From positions 868,001-932,000 of the forward strand of contig NZ_SGWV01000007.1 of assembly GCF_004216565.1 (NCBI RefSeq): a stretch of 64,000 bases of DNA, in the 5' to 3' direction. A program made the translations under genes and the position numbers. Each line of letters starts with the position of its first letter. Positions within the stretch are counted from its first letter, which is position 1. Below are positions 1 to 14,296 of the stretch, piece by piece. The stretch comes from Sphaerotilus mobilis (GTDB lineage Bacteria; Pseudomonadota; Gammaproteobacteria; Burkholderiales; Burkholderiaceae_C). Under the pieces are notes generated by a model, which did not search any database, had not been told where the DNA came from, and saw only the letters and a list, made by a program, of their open reading frames with translations.

Positions 1-111
1 CCGGTCCAGCAGCACCACCTGGCGACCGGCAAGGGCAAGCTCGTGGGCAGCGGTCGCGCCGGCGGGGCCGCCGCCGACGACGACGCAGTCAGGACAGGAC
101 GGCAACGTCAT
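1..111 (-). CDS. bchP: Geranylgeranyl reductase BchP, N-terminal part, runs off the left edge
   Basis: Only the first 37 codons are in the window. They encode an FAD/NAD dinucleotide-binding strand-turn-helix: VVVGGGPAGATAAHELALAG, the GxGxxG-type signature at the start of geranylgeranyl reductases, which reduce the bacteriochlorophyll geranylgeranyl tail to phytyl. The identity rests on this motif plus position: in purple bacteria bchG, a PucC-family gene and bchP lie in this order. The ATG lies inside the 3' end of the preceding PucC-family gene (23-base overlap), so the two are probably translationally coupled. Any other flavin-dependent reductase would share the motif; context makes BchP much the likeliest. 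Confidence 0.8.
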   Translation of the reverse strand, partial: MTLPSCPDCVVVGGGPAGATAAHELALAGRQVVLLDR

Positions 112-1504
112 GGACGGACCTCGTTGGGATGGCATGGGCGCGCACGGCGCTGGGCGGCGAGCTGGACGGCGAGGACGCGGTCTCGCCGGTCTGCACCAAC
201 CGGGCGGCCCAGACGAACATCACCGCTTCCAGCAGGAAGACGCAGGCATAGGCCCAGGCAGGACTGCCGAGGCCCCAGCGCGCGAGGTCGCTCAGGCCTG
301 TGCCCACGACACCGCCGAGTGCAAAGGCGATCGACTGGGCGGCGCCCCACAGGCCCATGCGCAAGCCCTCGCGGCCCGGGCCGCTGGCACCGGCCAGCCG
401 CATCATCGAGCCGATGGCGGCGATCGAGAACGCACCCGTGGCCAGTCCCAGCAGGAAGACATTGGCCTTGAGCGGCCAGCCCGGTCCGACCCAGGCCGCC
501 ATGGCCAGACCGGACAAGGTCAGTGCGCTGGCCAGACAGCCGCCCTGGGCCCAGCGTCGCAGGCTGCCCCAGTTGCGGCCACCGAAACGGCTGCCAGCCG
601 CAGCGGCCAGCAACATGCCCACCAGCGTGCCGCCATGCTGGACGCCGGACAGCTGGGTGGAGCCGCCGGGCGTCAGGCCAAAGATCAGTCCGACAAAGGG
701 TTCGAGGATCAGGTCCTGCGCGCTGTAGGCCAGCATGGACACGAAGACGAAGACGGTGAAGCGCCTCGCCACCGGTTCGGCCCAGAGCTGGCGCAAGGCG
801 CTGCGGAAGTTCTCGCCGGCCGGGTCCGCGCCAGGCTCGGTGCGCGGCGCTGCGCGGGCGGCCAAACCCCGGCGTCCTTCGAGCCCCGCCAGCGCGATCA
901 CCGCCAGCGCCAGCGCGGCGATGCAGACGACGGCCGCAACTTCCAGCAGGCGCTGCGGCGAGTAGGGGTCGAGGAAGTGGCCAGCGGTGCCGGCCGTCAC
1001 GACGAAGCCCGCAATCATCATGATCCAGACCGTGGTGGCTGCGGCCGCGCGCCGTCCGGCCGCCACCCGCTGGGCCAGCAAGGCCAGCAGCGAGGTGCCC
1101 GCCGCCGCCACGCCCAGGCCGATCAGCACAAACGCAAGCACCGCCAGCGCGATGCCGGCGCTGCGCTCGGTGGCCATCCAGACGGTGGCCAGCGCGGCCA
1201 GCACACCGCCGCTGGACAGCATCGACATGCCGCCCAAGATCCAGGGGGTTCGACGCGGACTGGTGTCCGAGCCATGGCCCATGCGCGGCCGACTGATCTG
1301 CACGACGTGGTGCAGCGCGAGCAGCAGGCCGGGCAGGAGCGCAGGCAAGGCCAGTTCGACCACCATGACGCGGTTCAGCGTGGACGTGGTCAGCACCACG
1401 ATCGCGCCGATCGCCGCCTGCACCAGGCCCAGCCGGGCGATGGCGGCCCAGCCGAAGGTCGACGCGGCCGTGTGGCTGCCGTTGCCGGTGCCGCTGCCGC
1501 TCAT
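89..1504 (-). CDS. PucC/Bch2-family major facilitator protein between bchG and bchP
   Basis: A 471-residue, very hydrophobic protein with about twelve membrane spans and no signal peptide. It is paralogous to the LhaA protein encoded at 14293: both share the early stretch TLNRVM(V/I)xEL followed by a loop with GH(R/G)SD and an R-R-P motif, typical of the Bch2/PucC/LhaA branch of the major facilitator superfamily. Family members help light-harvesting or reaction-centre assembly, perhaps by delivering bacteriochlorophyll; the exact job of the bchG-bchP linked member is not settled. I chose the ATG at 1504 because it forms an ATGA overlap with the bchG stop; the open frame extends 80 codons further upstream, but that part is antisense-like, arginine-rich sequence inside bchG. 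Confidence 0.85.
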   Translation of the reverse strand: MSGSGTGNGSHTAASTFGWAAIARLGLVQAAIGAIVVLTTSTLNRVMVVELALPALLPGLLLALHHVVQISRPRMGHGSDTSPRRTPWILGGMSMLSSGGVLAALATVWMATERSAGIALAVLAFVLIGLGVAAAGTSLLALLAQRVAAGRRAAAATTVWIMMIAGFVVTAGTAGHFLDPYSPQRLLEVAAVVCIAALALAVIALAGLEGRRGLAARAAPRTEPGADPAGENFRSALRQLWAEPVARRFTVFVFVSMLAYSAQDLILEPFVGLIFGLTPGGSTQLSGVQHGGTLVGMLLAAAAGSRFGGRNWGSLRRWAQGGCLASALTLSGLAMAAWVGPGWPLKANVFLLGLATGAFSIAAIGSMMRLAGASGPGREGLRMGLWGAAQSIAFALGGVVGTGLSDLARWGLGSPAWAYACVFLLEAVMFVWAARLVQTGETASSPSSSPPSAVRAHAIPTRSVHDVAVLS

Positions 1505-2391
1505 GACGCAAGCCCCTGGGCCAGCGCACGCAGGGCCAGCGCACTGGTCAACATGCCGAGCACGAAGGGCAGCACGCCGGTGGCGCTGTACCAGGTCGCG
1601 CGGGCCAGCGGATCGGCCAGGAAGCGGCGCATCAGCACCAGTTGCACCATCAGCAGGCCCGCCACGGCGGCGGCATGACCGGGCGCTTGCCACTGCAGCA
1701 GCAGACCGACGACGACCAGTTGCGGCGCCGCCATCGCCAGACAAGCCACACGGGCCGCGCCGGTGACGCCCAGGCGAACCGGCAGGGACCCGATGCCCAT
1801 GCGGCGATCGCCTTCGATGGACTTGAAGTCATTGAGGGTCATGATCCCGTGGGCCCCGGCGCTGTAGAGCAGCGCCAGCGCGATCGAGCGGCCTTCGGGC
1901 CAGTCACCCAGGCTCATGACGGCCGCGCCGGTCAGCCACGCCAGACCCTCGTAGCAGAGCGCACAGGCGCTGTTGCCCCACCAGCCATTGCGCTTGAGCC
2001 GCACCGGCGGCGCGCTGTAGGCCCAGGCCAGCAGCAGGCCGACACCGGCGGCCGCCAAGGCGACCGGGCCCAGCGAGGTCGCCAGCAGCAGCGACAGCAG
2101 CGTCCACAAGATAGCGATGCCCAGACCCCAGCGGCCCGGCAGGCGGCCCGAGGGGATCGGCCGTTGCGGCTCGTTGATGGCATCGACGTGGCGGTCGAAC
2201 CAGTCGTTGACGGCCTGGCTGGTGGCGCAGACGAAAGGGCCGGCCAGCAGCACGCCCGCGACGATCAGCGGCCAGCGACCTTGCGCCGGGAGCCCGGAGG
2301 CCACGACCCCGCAGGCAAAGGCCCACATCGGCGGGAACCAGGTGATGGGCTTGAGCAGTTCGGCGATGGCCGAGAAGGCGGGGCGCTGCAT
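1501..2391 (-). CDS. bchG: Bacteriochlorophyll synthase (esterifying prenyltransferase) BchG
   Basis: A 296-residue polytopic UbiA-family prenyltransferase. The first aspartate-rich motif reads NDWFDRHVDAINEPQRPIPS (NDxxDxxxDxxxxPxRPI), diagnostic for chlorophyll synthases, and the N-terminal LLKPITWFPPMWAFACG is typical of BchG. It esterifies bacteriochlorophyllide a with geranylgeranyl or phytyl diphosphate in the membrane. The start is well fixed: an in-frame TGA lies eleven codons upstream and this is the only ATG before the first conserved segment. Its stop overlaps the start of the PucC-family gene by ATGA, and bchP follows, giving the pigment-tail operon bchG-bch2-bchP. No convincing Shine-Dalgarno sequence precedes the ATG (see the promoter entry). 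Confidence 0.95.
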   Translation of the reverse strand: MQRPAFSAIAELLKPITWFPPMWAFACGVVASGLPAQGRWPLIVAGVLLAGPFVCATSQAVNDWFDRHVDAINEPQRPIPSGRLPGRWGLGIAILWTLLSLLLATSLGPVALAAAGVGLLLAWAYSAPPVRLKRNGWWGNSACALCYEGLAWLTGAAVMSLGDWPEGRSIALALLYSAGAHGIMTLNDFKSIEGDRRMGIGSLPVRLGVTGAARVACLAMAAPQLVVVGLLLQWQAPGHAAAVAGLLMVQLVLMRRFLADPLARATWYSATGVLPFVLGMLTSALALRALAQGLAS

Positions 2392-2397
2392 GGAACC

Positions 2398-2437
2398 ATT
2401 CTGGTCCTCGCCCTCGCCTTGTCAATCAAAATTTACA
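2398..2437 (-). promoter_or_regulatory. bchG promoter with PpsR/CrtJ site overlapping the -35 box
   Basis: On the minus strand a TGT-N12-ACA sequence (2437 down to 2420) matches the PpsR/CrtJ consensus exactly. Its right arm is TTGACA (2425-2420), a perfect -35 box; sixteen bases later comes CAGAAT (2403-2398), a 4/6 match to a -10 box, and six bases after that the bchG ATG. A second TTGACA (2451-2446) lies 26 bases upstream as a direct repeat of the arm. PpsR bound here would block RNA polymerase. Assignment is by motif only. Confidence 0.65.
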
Positions 2438-2462
2438 CCACCAACTGTCAACCAAAAATTCG

Positions 2463-2499
2463 GGGACAGATCAGGGAGACAGATCAGGGAGACAGATCA
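2463..2499. repeat. 13-bp tandem repeat at the 3' end of ppsR
   Basis: Three head-to-tail copies of a 13-bp unit (gggagacagatca); the first copy lacks two bases. The last copy overlaps the ppsR stop codon (2497-2499). It lies between ppsR and the bchG promoter. No function can be assigned. Confidence 0.7.
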
Positions 2500-4002
2500 G
2501 GCGTCAGACTCCGGACCGGCACCCGCGCCGCCGCCCGGACCCATCTCCTGGATGCCGTAGCGGCGCAGCTTGACGTAGAGGCTCTGTCGGGACAGGCCCA
2601 GCATCTCGGCGGCCGAGGCGCGGTTGTCGCGCGTCAGTTCGAGGGCGGCCTCGATGCACAGGCGCTCGATCAGCTCGGCGGTCTCGCCGACGATGTCCTT
2701 GAGCGGCATGCGCCCCACCAGGTTGGTGAGCTGGTCGGCCGAACGCGGCAGCTGCCGGTTGCTGCGGCCATCGGCCGGCAGGCGGCGCGAGACATCGCGG
2801 ATCGAGAAGCCCAGGCAGGGCGGCTGCGCGTCGGCCACCGCGACGGCAGAGATCTCGATCTGGCCGGGCTCGCCGTAGGCACTGCGCAGCGTGGTCGGGA
2901 ACAGCCGCAGCACGCCGTGCTGGCGCAGGTTGCTGATCAGCACGTTGAGGTCGACCGAGGAACGGCCCAGCCAGCGGTCCAGCGGCTGGCCGATCAGGCT
3001 CTCACCGGCGGGCAGCTGCAGCATGTTCGAGAAGGCCGGGTTGGCAGCCAGCACGCGGCCCTGCATGTCGGTCAGCACGAAGGCGTCGGGCATGGCGTTG
3101 ACGACCTGCGCCAGCGTCGGGCTGTCGCCGCTGGCGGTGCGATCGTCGACGGTCGCGTTGGGGTCGAGCGGGATCAGGCGCAGCAGCAGCAGCGAGGCGT
3201 TGTCCTGCCGGAACAGCGAGACCACCAGACGCATCGGCGAGGCCTTGCCGGCGAGCCGCAACTCGTCGGTCTCGCCACGACCGGCGCTGCGCGCCATCGC
3301 CAGCAGCGCCTGGGCGCCGGCCTGGCTGGGCACGGCCAGGAAGTCGATCACCGGCCGGCCGATGATGCGGCGGCTGCTCTCGCCCAGCAGTCGGGCGGCG
3401 GCGGCGTTGTGCTCGAAGACGTTGAGGGTGACGGCATCCACGACCAGCAGGGCCTCGTCGACCGCCTCGAACAGCAGGCGGTAGCGGGCCTCGGTGTGGC
3501 GCAGGCGCAGGTAGTCGCGCTCCATCGACTGTTGCGCGTCGACCAGGCGCTGCTGCACCGCCGCGATGGCGCCGAGGTTGCGGCCCAGCGCCAGCATGCG
3601 GCCCTGGCGCCCCAGCGGCACCACCGTGTAGCTGACCGGCAGTTCATGAGCGCCCGACAGCGGGTGGTTGACCTGGCGCTCGAGCGGCGCGGGCGAGCTG
3701 TCACCGGCGGCTTCGTCCCGGGCAGCAGAGCTGGCGGCATCGACCATCGCGGTGATCTTGCTGCGGCTCTCGACCGAGACGGTCTCAATCCAGCGTCGAC
3801 CGATCCATGAACGGAGTTCCGCGAGTTCGGCCTGCTGGGCGCTGCGCACCGTCAGATCCCGGATCACGCCCAGGCCGTCAATCACCAGCGCCAGATCGGC
3901 CGATGCGGCGACCAGGGAAGCCGTGACGTCCGCTTCCAGGTCTGCGAAGTACAGCTGGGGGTTCTCTGTCCAGTGTTCGATCGATGTGCCGACGTTGTGC
4001 AT
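2497..4002 (-). CDS. ppsR: Photosynthesis gene transcriptional regulator PpsR/CrtJ
   Basis: A 501-residue redox-responsive regulator of photosynthesis genes. The architecture matches PpsR: an N-terminal PAS-like region, a glutamine-containing helix (QQRLVDAQQSMERDYLRLRH, about residues 155-175), PAS domains built around the FEHN and LAANPAF segments, and a C-terminal Fis-type helix-turn-helix (NRASAAEMLGLSRQSLYVKL). The cysteine in ERLCIEAALEL just before the helix-turn-helix matches the redox-active cysteine described for PpsR/CrtJ. I start it at the ATG at 4002 (MHNVGTSIEHW); the frame is open 56 codons further upstream, but that extension looks non-homologous. In relatives PpsR represses bch and crt genes under oxygen and can also activate. 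It likely acts on the two TGT-N12-ACA-type sites in this window, one beside its own 3' end. Confidence 0.95.
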   Translation of the reverse strand: MHNVGTSIEHWTENPQLYFADLEADVTASLVAASADLALVIDGLGVIRDLTVRSAQQAELAELRSWIGRRWIETVSVESRSKITAMVDAASSAARDEAAGDSSPAPLERQVNHPLSGAHELPVSYTVVPLGRQGRMLALGRNLGAIAAVQQRLVDAQQSMERDYLRLRHTEARYRLLFEAVDEALLVVDAVTLNVFEHNAAAARLLGESSRRIIGRPVIDFLAVPSQAGAQALLAMARSAGRGETDELRLAGKASPMRLVVSLFRQDNASLLLLRLIPLDPNATVDDRTASGDSPTLAQVVNAMPDAFVLTDMQGRVLAANPAFSNMLQLPAGESLIGQPLDRWLGRSSVDLNVLISNLRQHGVLRLFPTTLRSAYGEPGQIEISAVAVADAQPPCLGFSIRDVSRRLPADGRSNRQLPRSADQLTNLVGRMPLKDIVGETAELIERLCIEAALELTRDNRASAAEMLGLSRQSLYVKLRRYGIQEMGPGGGAGAGPESDA

Positions 4003-4108
4003 CGAGCGCCCTGTGTGTGCTTCGCTGACGCGCCGGCTTGGCCACGTCCCTGGGTTGGAGGGGAGCGAGACGACCAGTGGACTTGAGGTCAAGGACTGCT
4101 GGAGGTCT

Positions 4109-5167
4109 TCATCGTTCTTGCCGCATGGACCCGAGCCACTGGTTCGCGGTCGCCACGGCCGAGGTGGCATCGGTGGCCATCGCGTCCGCGCCGCAACGCT
4201 CGGACAAGTCGGGTATCAGGGCCATCGCCGGCCCTCCGACCATGACAAACAGCTTCGGGTTCCGGCTGGCGCGACGCAATTCGAGAATAGCAGAGGCCAA
4301 AGTCGGGACCGACATGTCTACGCCGACGGACATGCCAAACATGTCATACCAGTCTGACGACACGGCATCTTGCAGATCGGCCCAGTCGGACTTCGGTTCG
4401 TACTGGACAAACCATCCGTCGCGGGCGAAGAACTCGCTGAGCATCGCCACGCCAAACGTGTGCTGAGAACCCGGTTCGGCGGCCAGCAGGGCTCGCCGGC
4501 CTTGCATGGACGCCGCCCCCAGCCGGAAGCCGCTGCTGTGCTCGTGCAGGACCTGCTGCAGCCGCCACAGGCCGATCGTGACCTCGGAGAAGCTGTAGAC
4601 GTCATCGATCCAGAACTCGCCCATCAGCTTGGCGGCCGGCGACAGCAGTTGCAGAAAGACCTGCTCCAGTGGCGCACCCGCAGCGATCAGGGCCTGGACG
4701 AACTGAGCCGTGCGCTCCGGATCACCGACGACGGCGACATGCGCCAGCGTCTCCACATGCGCCGCCGTGATCGAGAAGTCCTGGCGCGACGGCGCGCGCG
4801 GCGCGGCCACGTCGCCATGCAGCAGCATCAGCCGGGGAATGATCTCGAACTCGACGATGCGCGAGAGCTGCAGCTCCGGCGATCCATTGCCCGCCACCAG
4901 GTGCGGCACGCCGCCGATGGGACGCGCCGGATCCGGCGTGGTGCGCCAGCGCTGGCGCAAGAGGTCTCTTCCGACACGGGCCATCATGTCTCCCAGCGTC
5001 GGGGCAACTTCCCGCAGGATGGCGGGATCGAGTTCGGCGCAATGCTCGTTCACAGGCAGGTTCCGAAATCGGGTGTTGCCTTGAAGTCGATGTAGGTTCC
5101 AGCCTGCCACCACGTTGCTCCTCGGGGGCAGATACACAGCGGCGGCAGTCTTGACGTCGAGGGTCAC
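4109..5167 (-). CDS. ppaA: PpaA/AerR-type cobalamin-binding antirepressor
   Basis: A 352-residue protein encoded immediately upstream of ppsR in the same direction, as in other purple bacteria. The C-terminal half is a B12-binding (SCHIC-type) Rossmann domain: segments LAAEPGSQHTFGVAMLSEFF, DMFGMSVGVD and VMVGGPAM. A preceding helical region carries WRLQQVLHEH, resembling the tryptophan/glutamate/histidine cobalamin cap of CarH-type sensors. AerR/PpaA proteins bind cobalamin in a light-dependent way and modulate CrtJ/PpsR. The start is uncertain: I use the GTG at 5167, which would overlap the stop of a 66-codon upstream frame; internal ATGs exist near residue 60. GC content around the start is visibly lower than in the bch genes. 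Confidence 0.88.
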   Translation of the reverse strand: MTLDVKTAAAVYLPPRSNVVAGWNLHRLQGNTRFRNLPVNEHCAELDPAILREVAPTLGDMMARVGRDLLRQRWRTTPDPARPIGGVPHLVAGNGSPELQLSRIVEFEIIPRLMLLHGDVAAPRAPSRQDFSITAAHVETLAHVAVVGDPERTAQFVQALIAAGAPLEQVFLQLLSPAAKLMGEFWIDDVYSFSEVTIGLWRLQQVLHEHSSGFRLGAASMQGRRALLAAEPGSQHTFGVAMLSEFFARDGWFVQYEPKSDWADLQDAVSSDWYDMFGMSVGVDMSVPTLASAILELRRASRNPKLFVMVGGPAMALIPDLSERCGADAMATDATSAVATANQWLGSMRQER

Positions 5168-5358
5168 AGGCCCCTGGTCGCCACGCCCGTCACGCGTCGG
5201 CCGAAGCCGCTGCTTATCAGGTTGTCAACTTGATCCGGTGCTTCGTTCTTGTCATGGGTCAGCGCCAGATGAGCGAATGTCGGCCGCACCCTGCGGTACG
5301 TCAAGCAAACACTGTTGCTCGTAAACCCCGAGGCACAGCGAATGTTTGAAAAAGATGA

Positions 5359-5376
5359 CGTCAACCTCGATTGACA
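5359..5376 (+). promoter_or_regulatory. PpsR/CrtJ-type palindrome upstream of bchF
   Basis: The 18-bp sequence is CGT-N12-ACA with perfect inverted arms GTCAA and TTGAC separated by six bases; it differs from TGT-N12-ACA at one position. It lies between ppaA and bchF and its right arm coincides with the -35 box of the bchF promoter. PpsR is encoded about 1.4 kb away. Binding is inferred from the motif. Confidence 0.65.
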
Positions 5377-5399
5377 CTTTCGGAGGTGCGACCTAGATT
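5371..5399 (+). promoter_or_regulatory. Sigma-70-type promoter for the bchF operon
   Basis: TTGACA (5371-5376), a 17-base spacer, then TAGATT (5394-5399). The bchF ATG follows after six bases, so the predicted transcript starts at or next to the start codon. A GGAGGT at 5382-5387 is 18 bases from the ATG, too far for normal use. An in-frame TAG at 5394-5396 rules out an earlier bchF start. Confidence 0.6.
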
Positions 5400-5405
5400 C
5401 GTGCC

Positions 5406-7225
<1,820 letters not shown>

Positions 7226-7239
7226 AGGAGCGACGCACC

Positions 7240-8851
7240 ATGCAGCTCACGCTCTGGACCTACGAAGGCCCGCCACACGTCGGCGCGATGCGCGTGGCCA
7301 CGGGGATGCGCTCGCTGCACTATGTGCTGCACGCACCTCAGGGCGACACCTACGCCGATCTGCTGTTCACGATGATCGAGCGGCGCGGCGAGCGCCCGCC
7401 GGTCACCTACACCACCTTCCAGGCCCGCGACCTGGGTGGCGACACCGCCGAGCGCTTCAAGCAGTCGGTGGCCGAGGCACACGAGCGCTTCCGCCCGCAG
7501 GCCATGATCGTTGGCGCGTCCTGCACCGCCGAGCTGATCCAGGACGACCCGGGCGGCCTGGCGCAGGCGCTGGACCTGCCGATCCCGGTGATCCCGCTGG
7601 AGCTGCCGGCCTACCAGCGCAAGGAAAACTGGGGCGCAGCCGAAACCTTCTACCAGCTGGTCCGTCGGCTGGCCGTGCGGCCGACCGGGCCACGCGCGGC
7701 GCTGGACGGCAGCCGCCGCGCCCGTTGCAACCTGCTAGGCCCGACCGCGCTGGGCTTTCGCCACCGCGACGACGTGCAGGAGATCACCCGGCTGCTGGAC
7801 CGCCTCGGCGTGGACGTCGCCCTGGTCGCGCCGATGGGCGCCACACCGGCCGACCTGGCCCGGCTGGCCGAGGCCGACTTCAACGTCATGCTCTACCCCG
7901 AAGTGGCCCAGACCGCCGCCAGCTGGATGAGCCGCCAGCTCGGCCTGCCCTGCACCCGCACCGTGCCGATCGGCGTGGGCGCGACACGCGACTTCATCCG
8001 CGAGGTCGCTGCGCTGGCCGGTCTGGACGCCGATCAGGCCCTGGCCGCCGCCGAGCAGGACTCGCGCGGGCCCTGGTATGCCCGCTCGGTCGACAGCAAC
8101 TACCTGACCGGCAAGCGCGTCTTCATCTTTGGCGACGCAACCCACGCCATCGCCGCCGCCCGCATCGCCTCCCGCGAACTGGGCTTCGAGGTGGTCGGCC
8201 TGGGCAGCTACAGCCGCGAATTCAGCCGCGAGCTGCAGGACGCAGCCAAGGCGCTGGGCCTGAGCGCCCTGATCTGCGACGACTACCTGGAGGTCGAGGC
8301 CGCCATCGCCGCCGCGACGCCCGAGCTGGTGCTGGGCACGCAGATGGAACGCCACGTCGCCAAGCGCCTGGGCCTGCCCTGCGCGGTGATCTCCGCGCCG
8401 GTGCATGTGCAGGACTTCCCGGCCCGGACCTCGCCGCAGATGGGTTTCGAAGGCGCCAACGTGCTGTTTGACACCTGGGTGCAGCCGCTGATGATGGGTC
8501 TGGAAGAACACCTGCTGGGCATGTTCCGCGGCGACTTCGAGTTCCATGAGGACGCTGCGCCCTCGCACCTCGGCCGCAGCCAGCCGGGGACCGTGGCGAC
8601 ACCGGTACCGGCTGCCGCTGCCGCTGCGGCGGTCGCCCCCCTGCCGAGCGACCCGATCACGCTGCCGATCGCGCAGACCACCACTCAGACCACCACTCAG
8701 ACGACCCCGCCTGCGGCAACCACCTGGACCGCCGATGCCGAGCGCGAGCTCGGCAAGGTGCCCTTCTTCGTGCGGGGCAAGGCGCGCCGCAACACCGAAC
8801 GTTATGCGCTGGACCACGGCCTCGGCGCGATCACCGTGGAGACCCTCTACG

Positions 8852-8877
<26 letters not shown>
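7240..8877 (+). CDS. bchB: Dark-operative protochlorophyllide reductase subunit BchB
   Basis: A 545-residue partner of BchN. Asp36 in [13 protein letters not shown] corresponds to the unusual aspartate ligand of the [4Fe-4S] NB cluster. The catalytic core ends near residue 450; a flexible linker with a tandem Gln-Thr repeat ([11 protein letters not shown], encoded by a repeated stretch near 8677-8712) joins it to the small C-terminal helical domain [20 protein letters not shown] found in BchB and ChlB. The start is preceded by AAGGAG nine bases upstream. It lies 14 bases after bchN, and its last 26 bases overlap the start I chose for bchH. Confidence 0.96.
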
Positions 8878-13566
<4,689 letters not shown>

Positions 13567-13567
13567 G

Positions 13568-14296
13568 ATGGACGCCACCACCCCCCGTTCGGGCGACACC
13601 GCCCGCCGCTACGAGCGCCGCCGCGATGAGGTCGAGACCTACTTCGACCGCACGGCGGTGCAGGCCTGGGAGCGCCTGACCTCGGATGCGCCGGTCGGCC
13701 GCATCCGCGCCAGCGTGCGGGCCGGCCGGGACCAGATGCGCGCGACGCTGCTGTCCTGGTTGCCGGCCGACCTGCGCGGCCGGCGCGTGCTCGATGCCGG
13801 TTGCGGCACCGGCGCGCTGGCGGTCGAGGCGGCGCGCCGGGGTGCCGAGGTCTTGGCCATCGACCTGTCGCCCGCGCTGATCGAGCTGGCGCGCGCCCGT
13901 CAGCCGGTCATCGAAGGCTCGGGCCGCATCGAGTTCCGTGCGGGCGACATGCTCGATGCCGGCCATGGCCGCTTCGATCACATCGTCTGCATGGACTCGC
14001 TGATCCACTACGAGTCGCGCGACGCGCTGGCCGCGCTGGCCCGGCTGGCGCCGCGCTGCCGCGGCTCGGTGCTGTTCACTTATGCGCCCAGCTCGCCCGC
14101 GCTGGTGCTGTTCAAGGCGGTCGGCAAGCTGTTCCCGCGTGGCAACCGCTCGCCGGCCATCGTGCCGGTGGCCGGCGAGCGCCTGCACCGCAGCCTGGCC
14201 GCCGATGCGGTCCTGCGTGAGCTGCCCGCCGCCCGCACCCGCCGCATCGCCAGCGGCTTCTACACCTCGCAGGCGCTGGAGCTGGTCCGGCCATGA
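13568..14296 (+). CDS. bchM: Magnesium protoporphyrin IX O-methyltransferase BchM
   Basis: A 242-residue S-adenosylmethionine-dependent class I methyltransferase. Motif I reads VLDAGCGTGALAVEAARRG (about residues 77-95) followed by the acidic loop VLAIDLSP; the N-terminal YFDRTAVQAWERLTSD and the later DSLIHY are typical of BchM. It methylates the ring C propionate of Mg-protoporphyrin IX, producing the substrate of the AcsF cyclase encoded further down the same run. Its stop overlaps the lhaA start by ATGA. Confidence 0.95.
   Translation: MDATTPRSGDTARRYERRRDEVETYFDRTAVQAWERLTSDAPVGRIRASVRAGRDQMRATLLSWLPADLRGRRVLDAGCGTGALAVEAARRGAEVLAIDLSPALIELARARQPVIEGSGRIEFRAGDMLDAGHGRFDHIVCMDSLIHYESRDALAALARLAPRCRGSVLFTYAPSSPALVLFKAVGKLFPRGNRSPAIVPVAGERLHRSLAADAVLRELPAARTRRIASGFYTSQALELVRP

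Noticed and set aside
5168-5405. Cobalamin riboswitch ahead of the B12-binding regulator gene
   Set aside because: No B12-box-like conserved core seen by eye; the region holds a PpsR-type palindrome and promoter instead.
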